This document shows, one piece after another, positions 7,310 to 12,445 of a stretch of 64,000 nt of DNA; within the stretch, counting starts at the first letter, position 1; the number at the start of each line of letters is the position of its first letter. A model generated the notes under the pieces. It was not told the DNA's origin and searched no databases. It saw only the letters and a list, made by a program, of their open reading frames with translations. The stretch covers positions 1-64,000 of the forward strand of contig JBQELO010000010.1 of NCBI GenBank assembly GCA_052103955.1. The letters are read 5' to 3'. Both the position numbers and the translations under genes were made by a program. Source of the stretch: Paenalcaligenes sp052103955. Lineage in GTDB: Bacteria; Pseudomonadota; Gammaproteobacteria; Burkholderiales; Burkholderiaceae_B.

Positions 7310-7546
7310 GTGTTGAAGTTGAAAAGCCTTTGCCTGCTGATTGCCGTATTGATCCTGAGCGGTTGCTGCGCATCAACGAGGGGATACGTGAGGCCAACGC
7401 TACCCGCTAATTTGTCTGAGCCTTGCCCATCCATATCAGAGCTACATACCGAGTCATGGGATGAGTTGAGCAAGGCTTATATTGAGTTGGTGTTTCTCTA
7501 TGCGGAGTGCGCAAACAAGCATAAGGGGGCTGTTGATATGCGGTGA
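7310..7546 (+). CDS. Rz1-like outer-membrane spanin lipoprotein
   Basis: 78 residues from a GTG at 7310 after GAGAGG. A short basic start and hydrophobic stretch lead to the lipobox LSGC (Cys18 or 19), then a proline-containing region (YVRPTLPANLSEPCP) and a helical C-terminus (DELSKAYIELVFLYAECANKHKG). This is the pattern of Rz1/LysC o-spanins, which with an inner-membrane partner fuse the membranes at the last step of phage lysis. In intact phages the gene is embedded in or next to Rz; no Rz, endolysin or holin is visible here, so it is an orphan of the lysis cassette. Confidence 0.75.
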   Translation: MLKLKSLCLLIAVLILSGCCASTRGYVRPTLPANLSEPCPSISELHTESWDELSKAYIELVFLYAECANKHKGAVDMR

Positions 7547-7619
7547 TTCACGATATATTGCGAGCATCCCATATCAACATTGCGCTGTTATCGGCACTGA
7601 AAATATAAGGCTATGATTT

Positions 7620-8225
7620 ATGAACACGGTGACCCCAAGTAAGATTACAAAGCAAATCGAAAAACTGATTTCTAAAATTTCGCCTGGGCAGAAAGCTTTA
7701 TATTTGCAAGTGCAACCGGGACCAGAGGCAGTTGCGCAAGAGTGTTTTGATAATGTGCGAGTAAAGGTTGAGTCGGCCGGTGGGAGCGTACAGTATGGTT
7801 GGTTAATCTGGGAGTGGCCTCATGTTTTTTTAGAGGCTGAGTTTCATGCAGTATGGCAATTACCTGAGGGCAGTCTTGCTGATGTGACACCAAGTAAAAA
7901 TGAAACGGATCGAACCCTGTTCGTTCCTAGCAAGACTTTGGTTTATAAAGGAAGAGCGATTGACAATGTTCGACTGGCTTTAAGAGATGATTTACTCATC
8001 ACAGATTTCATTGAGGCCTCAAAAGAGAAGTTTGTAGTGATTCATGAAGAAGGCTATCCAGAGATAGATGGAAATGTTCTGGCACCAGCGAACAGGCTTA
8101 ATCCTTTAAACGAAAGGCTGGATCTCCTGGGGAAATCTTTGGCTCAAGGCCTTCGTAGTCATGATCCTTGCCTTTGTGGGAGCGGTAAAAAGTATAAAAA
8201 GTGCCATGCTCGTCGTTACGTTTAA
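7620..8225 (+). CDS. SEC-C motif zinc-binding protein
   Basis: 201 residues. The last 25 contain DPCLCGSGKKYKKCH, the SEC-C zinc-binding motif (C-x-C-x8-C-H) known from the SecA tail and many uncharacterised proteins. The preceding 170 residues form a domain I do not recognise (QPGPEAVAQECFDNVRVKVESAGGSVQYGWLIWEWPHVFLEAEFHAVW), similar in layout to SEC-C proteins annotated as hypothetical on mobile elements. It is the last gene before the attachment region, a typical place for cargo. Zinc binding is well supported; the function is unknown. Confidence 0.75.
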   Translation: MNTVTPSKITKQIEKLISKISPGQKALYLQVQPGPEAVAQECFDNVRVKVESAGGSVQYGWLIWEWPHVFLEAEFHAVWQLPEGSLADVTPSKNETDRTLFVPSKTLVYKGRAIDNVRLALRDDLLITDFIEASKEKFVVIHEEGYPEIDGNVLAPANRLNPLNERLDLLGKSLAQGLRSHDPCLCGSGKKYKKCHARRYV

Positions 8226-8328
8226 TCTCGTGATGCATTCACACCGGTTTCACACGGACAGTCTAATGCATCCAAACTCGCCGATGTAAGGCGTTGAAGT
8301 TCAAGCACTATCTATAGCGCCTAAACAT

Positions 8329-8352
8329 GCTGGACGCGGGTTCAATTCCCGT
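8329..8352 (+). other. tRNA/tmRNA T-arm-like fragment
   Basis: The stretch contains GGACGCGGGTTCAA followed by a matching CCCG, which looks like the T-arm near the 3' end of a tmRNA or tRNA. No matching 5' half, anticodon stem or CCA follows, so it is not a functional RNA gene. It might be an attachment scar from another element, or chance similarity. Confidence 0.25.
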
Positions 8353-8415
8353 CGGCCGATGTCACACTATGTTGATTGCTTCAAGCAGAAAGCTAATTCT
8401 CGTTATTTTTGCTTT

Positions 8416-8442
8416 TGCGGAGCGCCTCGATAATTGCGGAGC
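8416..8442. repeat. TGCGGAGC pair with 19-bp phase
   Basis: Two TGCGGAGC copies at 8416-8423 and 8435-8442, with the same 19-bp offset as the pair at 1462-1488. The shared spacing suggests a protein binding on nearly the same helix face, for example an excisionase or integrase accessory site. Confidence 0.45.
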
Positions 8443-8454
8443 AACCTACAGACG

Positions 8455-8482
8455 AAAAAAAAGGCCTGCATTTCTGCAAGCC
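8455..8482 (-). terminator. Terminator of the stranded tRNA-Ile fragment
   Basis: Read on the minus strand, GGCTTGCA and TGCAGGCC form a hairpin with one mismatch and a 4-nt loop, followed by a run of eight T. It lies 20 bp beyond the CCA of the tRNA-Ile fragment, where a tRNA gene's own terminator belongs. Confidence 0.6.
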
Positions 8483-8503
8483 ATTCATTTACTGAGAAGT
8501 GTG

Positions 8504-8553
8504 TGGTGGGCCCAGCTGGACTTGAACCAGCGACCAACGGATTATGAGTCCGC
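8504..8553 (-). pseudogene. 3' half of tRNA-Ile2 (CAT), stranded
   Basis: On the minus strand the sequence reads GCGGACTCATAATCCG (anticodon stem-loop with CAT), then a variable loop, a T-arm (GCTGGTTCAAGTCCAGC), acceptor TGGGCCC, A and CCA. This fits the tRNA-Ile2 type whose CAT is modified to lysidine. The 5' acceptor strand and D-arm are absent: beyond 8553 the sequence no longer fits a tRNA. It therefore cannot fold into a tRNA and is best seen as the leftover half of an integration event. Confidence 0.7.
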
Positions 8554-8650
8554 TCTTTGTATGGCGCAAATCGACTTTATTGTTACTGAGTATGTCTGAA
8601 AGGGGGGTTAAGGCTGTTTTTGACGGTTTTCAGAAAAACCTCAAAATACG

Positions 8651-8691
8651 ATGCCCCCATCCGGTTTTAGGATGCCCCCATAAATGCCCCC
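8651..8691. repeat. Three ATGCCCCC repeats, candidate integrase arm sites
   Basis: ATGCCCCC occurs at 8651-8658, 8672-8679 and 8684-8691, next to tRNA-Val. The same octamer occurs at 1543, 1763 and 1775 around the second tRNA copy and not as clusters elsewhere that I noticed. Clustered GGGGGCAT motifs next to a tRNA attachment core are typical of tyrosine-integrase arm sites. No integrase gene is present. Confidence 0.5.
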
Positions 8692-8736
8692 AAAAGTTCT
8701 GGGCAGAGCTTGGCAAGGCTAGTAACTCTGGGCAAC

Positions 8737-8770
8737 AAAAAAGCCGCAGATCGTTGTGATATGCGGCTTT
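8737..8770 (-). terminator. tRNA-Val terminator
   Basis: A 9-bp stem (AAAGCCGCA at 8740-8748 with TGCGGCTTT at 8762-8770) with a T run on the minus strand, 35 bp beyond the 3' end of tRNA-Val. Confidence 0.75.
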
Positions 8771-8803
8771 GCTTGGCAGTCCTAGGCACTGTTTGGGAGT
8801 GCT

Positions 8804-8819
8804 TTGGTAGGCGGTACTG
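8804..8819 (-). repeat. Attachment core at tRNA-Val 3' end
   Basis: TTGGTAGGCGGTACTG, identical to 1686-1701. It covers the end of the T-stem, the acceptor strand and the CCA of the intact tRNA, so an element inserted here would rebuild the tRNA. Confidence 0.6.
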
Positions 8820-8881
8820 GAGTCGAACCAGCGACCTCTACGATGTCAACGTAGCGCTCTAACCAACTGAGCTAACCGCCT
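8805..8881 (-). tRNA. tRNA-Val (GAC)
   Basis: 77 nt on the minus strand including an encoded CCA. Acceptor AGGCGGT pairs with ACCGCCT; the D-arm is GCTC/GAGC; the anticodon stem is CTACG/CGTAG with loop TTGACAT, giving anticodon GAC; variable loop AGGTC; the T-arm is GCTGG-TTCGACT-CCAGT. All parts are intact, so it should be functional, and it marks the boundary between the island and the chromosome core. Confidence 0.95.
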
Positions 8882-8952
8882 AAAGAACGTAATAATACGA
8901 TGGTTTTTGTAACGGCGTCAAGTGTCAGCGTGTGAGTCGGTCGCTGTTTGTA

Positions 8953-9918
8953 CTAAACGGCTGCTTTCTGTGTGTGCGTAGCTAAGGTATTACGCACTTG
9001 TATGAGTTCGGCAGCGATGGCGACAGCGATTTCTGCTGGGGTGCGGCTAGAGATGGCTAACCCAACAGGGCCGTGTAAGCGATCTATGTCAGCGTCCGTT
9101 AGGTCAAACAGTTTTAACCGTTCTCGACGTTTGGCTTGGTTGGCTTTAGAGCCTAATGCGCCTATGTAAAAGGCTGGTGAGATTAGGGCCTCTAGCAGCG
9201 CCATGTCATCCAGTTTGGGGTCGTGGGTGAGGGCGACTATAGCCGTGCGGTGGTTAACGCCCATGTCGACGATGGTGTCGTCAGGCATGGTGGTGACTAG
9301 GGTAGCGTAAGGGACATCCCAGTCCGCAAAAAACTCTTGGCGTGGGTCACAGACTGTCACGTGAAAATCTAGAGCATTGGCGATGGCGCACAGTGTGCGT
9401 GCGGTTTGGTTGGCGCCTATGATGAGTAGATGCCAATGTGGGCCGTATACGCTGTGAAAATGGGTGTCGCTAAGTGCGGTTTGTTGGTCGGCTGTGGTGG
9501 GTTGTAGTTGGCTGCTGCCATCGGCTAGGTTAAGGGTGCGTAATACCAAGCGGTGGCCGCGTATAGCTGCAAGCACGTGGTCTAACCAGTGTGTGTCGGC
9601 GATGGGTTCTACCAGTAGCTTAAGTGTGCCGCCACAAGGCAGCCCAAAGCGTGCTGCCTCGTTTTGTGAGACGCCATACAGTAAGGGGGCAGCTGTGTTA
9701 CCTAGTTCGTTATGTTTGGCTTTACGGATGAGGTCGTCTTCTATACAGCCACCCGAAACGGAGCCCACTAGGCGGCCGTCTTCTCGTACAACGAGCATGG
9801 CCCCGGCTTGACGTGGTGACGAGCCCCACGTTTGCACTACTGTTACAAGGTGCACGGTATGGCCTGCCGTTACCCAGTCATGAGCGTGTTGTAATACATC
9901 AAGGTCCATGGCGTTCAT
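8953..9918 (-). CDS. xdhC: XdhC family molybdenum-enzyme maturation factor
   Basis: 321 residues. The N-terminal XdhC/CoxI domain shows VQTWGSSPRQAGAMLVV and GSVSGGCIEDDL, and the C-terminal Rossmann domain shows LLIIGANQTARTLCAIANALDFHVTVCDPR and GALGSKANQAKRRERL. XdhC proteins bind the molybdenum cofactor, promote its sulfuration and insert it into xanthine-dehydrogenase-family enzymes. The gene overlaps the nucleotidyltransferase gene by 4 bp and is the last of the operon that encodes its presumed client at 10597-15375. Confidence 0.9.
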   Translation of the reverse strand: MNAMDLDVLQHAHDWVTAGHTVHLVTVVQTWGSSPRQAGAMLVVREDGRLVGSVSGGCIEDDLIRKAKHNELGNTAAPLLYGVSQNEAARFGLPCGGTLKLLVEPIADTHWLDHVLAAIRGHRLVLRTLNLADGSSQLQPTTADQQTALSDTHFHSVYGPHWHLLIIGANQTARTLCAIANALDFHVTVCDPRQEFFADWDVPYATLVTTMPDDTIVDMGVNHRTAIVALTHDPKLDDMALLEALISPAFYIGALGSKANQAKRRERLKLFDLTDADIDRLHGPVGLAISSRTPAEIAVAIAAELIQVRNTLATHTQKAAV

Positions 9919-10538
9919 GAGCGGCTCCGCAAAAAAGAGTGAAGGGTGGGGTGTAGTAAGTCGTTAGGTTCATCAATGTCAAAGCAGACGCCAGCATCCG
10001 TGCAAGGCACGTGCTGTATGCCATGCTGCTGTATTAAGCGACGTGCGCCTTCGTCACCGCATAGCGTGGTGAGTTCGGGAATGACATGCCATTGAAAACC
10101 TACGGGGTGACCACGTTGACCTTGATATAAAGGTGCAGCAATAGTGGCATGGTTTAGTGCGTTTTGTACGCTGTGAAAGCACTGTAGCGGAATGCAGGGC
10201 ATGTCGGCCAAGGTGACGAGTACGCTTTTAACAGACGACGAGTTGTAGCGTTCAAGTAGGGCGCGTGCCGCATCGGCTAGGCTGGCTCCCATGCCAGTGT
10301 GAGCCTGTTCACTTTCTATGATGGTACAGTGAGGTTGTGATAGTTGTTGGTAAAGCTCTGGGCTGTTGGGGCGTATCACCACAATAACGTGGTCTACGGC
10401 TTGGCGTAGGTTATGCAAGCTCGTAGCCGCTACACTGCCATGGTCTCCCAATGGGGCCAGTAGCTTGTTGCTATCGTGTTGTAGAGCTTGGAAGCGGCGC
10501 CCATAGCCTGCTGCCAACAATATACCTAACTGATGCAT
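9915..10538 (-). CDS. MocA-like molybdenum cofactor nucleotidyltransferase
   Basis: 207 residues, beginning LGILLAAGYGRRFQ, a variant of the LAAGxSxRFG nucleotide-binding loop. TLADMPCIP carries the metal-binding Asp, and APLYQGQRGHPVGF and a late DIDEPNDL follow. The family (MocA/MobA-like) transfers CMP or GMP to molybdopterin. Its place in a xanthine-dehydrogenase-type operon favours cytidylation (MCD cofactor), as for MocA in E. coli. It overlaps xdhC by 4 bp. CTP preference is inferred from context only. Confidence 0.85.
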   Translation of the reverse strand: MHQLGILLAAGYGRRFQALQHDSNKLLAPLGDHGSVAATSLHNLRQAVDHVIVVIRPNSPELYQQLSQPHCTIIESEQAHTGMGASLADAARALLERYNSSSVKSVLVTLADMPCIPLQCFHSVQNALNHATIAAPLYQGQRGHPVGFQWHVIPELTTLCGDEGARRLIQQHGIQHVPCTDAGVCFDIDEPNDLLHPTLHSFLRSRS

Positions 10539-10554
10539 GGTGAAAGAGGTAGTG

Positions 10555-10586
10555 CAGAGGCACTAGCAGGTTAGCTAGTGCCTCTG
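10555..10586. repeat. Strong intercistronic hairpin in the molybdenum-hydroxylase operon
   Basis: A 13-bp perfect inverted repeat (CAGAGGCACTAGC / GCTAGTGCCTCTG) with a 6-nt loop lies between the cytochrome gene and the nucleotidyltransferase gene. No T run follows on the minus strand, so it looks more like an mRNA-stability or partial-attenuation element, separating abundant structural subunits from low-level maturation proteins, than a full terminator. Confidence 0.6.
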
Positions 10587-10596
10587 TGAGTAGAGG

Positions 10597-11889
10597 TTAA
10601 TGAGCGGAGCGAGCAATGCCTTGCACTTGATCGATGGTGACAGCAGAAGCTTGGCCACCCCATTCAGCACGCATCCATGTAGACAAATCAGCAATTTCTT
10701 TGTCGCTGAGTTCATGCGCAAATGGCGGCATGGCGTACATGCGTTGGTTGCCCGTGAAGGTCTGCGTGGGAATACCGTTTAACACTACACGGATCAGGTT
10801 TTGAGCAGTATCCATCGCGAGTGTTGCATTGCCATACATGGCAGGTGCCACGTTAGGAATACCTTCCCCTTTGCTACCATGACAACCTGCACACGCTGCT
10901 AAGTACGTGCGTCTACCAATGGCCATGTCGCTGTCAGCGGCAGGGTTCTGGGCTTCAGGTAGCGGTGCAGGAGCGGCGGCTGCCGGTGGAATGGCACCGT
11001 TAGCGTCGGTAAGCAGGTAGGTGGCCACAGCTTCTACATCGTCTTTGTCCATGGCACTGGTAGAAAAGTGCGTAACCGTATGCATGTCAGCAAAAGACGT
11101 ACCTTGTGGGGCGATGCCGGTGCTTAGGTATTGCGTCAGCAGAGGCACATCAAAACCGTGCTTGGCTAACGATGCCGCCGTGATGTTAGGAATGGCCCAG
11201 CCGTTGATCTCACCACCTTGTAAGTCACGCGCAAAGTCCACCCCCATCATGAAGTTCTGCGGCGTGTGGCAGCTAGCACAGTGGCCTACGCCTTGCACTA
11301 AGTAGGCACCACGCAACCATTGGGCAGAGCGTTCGGGATTCTCGGGGACGCTGCGATCCGGGAAGTTCAGCAGGTTCCAGAAGTTCATGAACGGGCGTAC
11401 CGGTAAGGCAAAGGCACCACTATTGTCTTTGTTGGGCACAGCAATAGGCGGAATGCTCATCAGGTACGCGTACAGTGCGTCAATATCTTCGGGCGTCGTG
11501 ATGTGCGTGAAGATGTACGGCATGCCGGGGTATAGGTTGCCTTTAGGGGCAACGCCATCTTTTAACACACGGTGAAAATCTTCACGTGTGTACTTGCCTA
11601 TACCGTAGGTAGGGTCGGGCGTGATGTTGGTGGAGTACAGGGTCCCAAAGGGCGTGTCGATTGCCACACCACCGGCGGCTTTAGGGCCTTGGGGTTGGGA
11701 GTGACAACCAAAACAGTCACCCGCCATGGCGAGTTCACGTCCACGGGGGATCAGTTGCTGCATTTCATCGGCGCTTAAGGGTTTGTCGACACCAGGGGCA
11801 ACGCTGGTGCTGCGAAAAGCCCCCAGTAAGATGGCAATACAGGCTACGACTGCCACCAGAATCACGGTAAGGATTGTTTTACGTAACAT
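10597..11889 (-). CDS. Tri-heme cytochrome c subunit of a molybdenum hydroxylase
   Basis: 430 residues with an N-terminal membrane anchor or signal (about 4-24) and three heme c motifs: CFGCH (59-63), CASCH (204-208) and CAGCH (333-337). An Ala/Pro-rich linker (about 300-315) separates the second and third domains. Proteins of this layout are the electron-transfer subunit of periplasmic aldehyde, alcohol, nicotinate or isoquinoline oxidoreductases, passing electrons to the respiratory chain. It follows the 2Fe-2S gene by 10 bp with an excellent ribosome-binding site (AGGAGG). The protein surely works with its two upstream partners; the substrate is not readable from it. Confidence 0.9.
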   Translation of the reverse strand: MLRKTILTVILVAVVACIAILLGAFRSTSVAPGVDKPLSADEMQQLIPRGRELAMAGDCFGCHSQPQGPKAAGGVAIDTPFGTLYSTNITPDPTYGIGKYTREDFHRVLKDGVAPKGNLYPGMPYIFTHITTPEDIDALYAYLMSIPPIAVPNKDNSGAFALPVRPFMNFWNLLNFPDRSVPENPERSAQWLRGAYLVQGVGHCASCHTPQNFMMGVDFARDLQGGEINGWAIPNITAASLAKHGFDVPLLTQYLSTGIAPQGTSFADMHTVTHFSTSAMDKDDVEAVATYLLTDANGAIPPAAAAPAPLPEAQNPAADSDMAIGRRTYLAACAGCHGSKGEGIPNVAPAMYGNATLAMDTAQNLIRVVLNGIPTQTFTGNQRMYAMPPFAHELSDKEIADLSTWMRAEWGGQASAVTIDQVQGIARSAH

Positions 11890-11899
11890 GGTGGCCTCC

Positions 11900-12445
11900 T
11901 TAGTCGATCACACAGCCAGGGGTTGCCAGAGCAACCTCTTTAACGGCTTCGTAGTAGCGTACATAGCCTGTGCAACGACAGATGTGGTCGTTTAAGGCTT
12001 CCTCGATGGCGCTTTCTAAGTTGGCACGCTGTACGGGCTTGCGTTTTAACCCATCCAGAAACACCGTAGCCCCCGCGACGAAGCCGGGGGTGCAGTAACC
12101 GCACTGGAACGAGAAGTGGTCGATAAAGGCTTGTTGTACAGGCGTTAAGGCTTCTACCTTACCCAGCTTGTCGTACTTGGCTTGGCCTTCAATGGTCGTA
12201 ATGGACTTGTTGTTGAAGTAGTGCGCGCTAAACACACAGGTACGGCTTTCAGTAGTAGAACCGTCAGGGTGGTTTTCTACGATGGTACAGGCGTGACAAA
12301 TACCTTGGCCGCAGCCAAAGCGGGTGCCCGTCAAGTTTAGGTGCTCATGCAGGAAGTCGATCATGGGCATATCGAGTGGCACGTCTACCGGGCCGATTTT
12401 GTTGCCGTTGATCGTGAGCGTCAGGGGTTGTTTTTCTAAGCTCAT
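11900..12445 (-). CDS. 2Fe-2S subunit of a xanthine-dehydrogenase-family enzyme
   Basis: 181 residues. The plant-ferredoxin-type domain has FGCGQGICHACTI and a later RTCVFS; the C-terminal helical domain has FQCGYCTPGF and HICRCTGYVRY. Together these supply the ligands of two 2Fe-2S clusters. It moves electrons from the molybdenum site to the cytochrome subunit. The start overlaps the stop of the large subunit by 4 bp. It has no Tat signal of its own, so it is probably exported as a complex with the large subunit. Confidence 0.92.
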   Translation of the reverse strand: MSLEKQPLTLTINGNKIGPVDVPLDMPMIDFLHEHLNLTGTRFGCGQGICHACTIVENHPDGSTTESRTCVFSAHYFNNKSITTIEGQAKYDKLGKVEALTPVQQAFIDHFSFQCGYCTPGFVAGATVFLDGLKRKPVQRANLESAIEEALNDHICRCTGYVRYYEAVKEVALATPGCVID

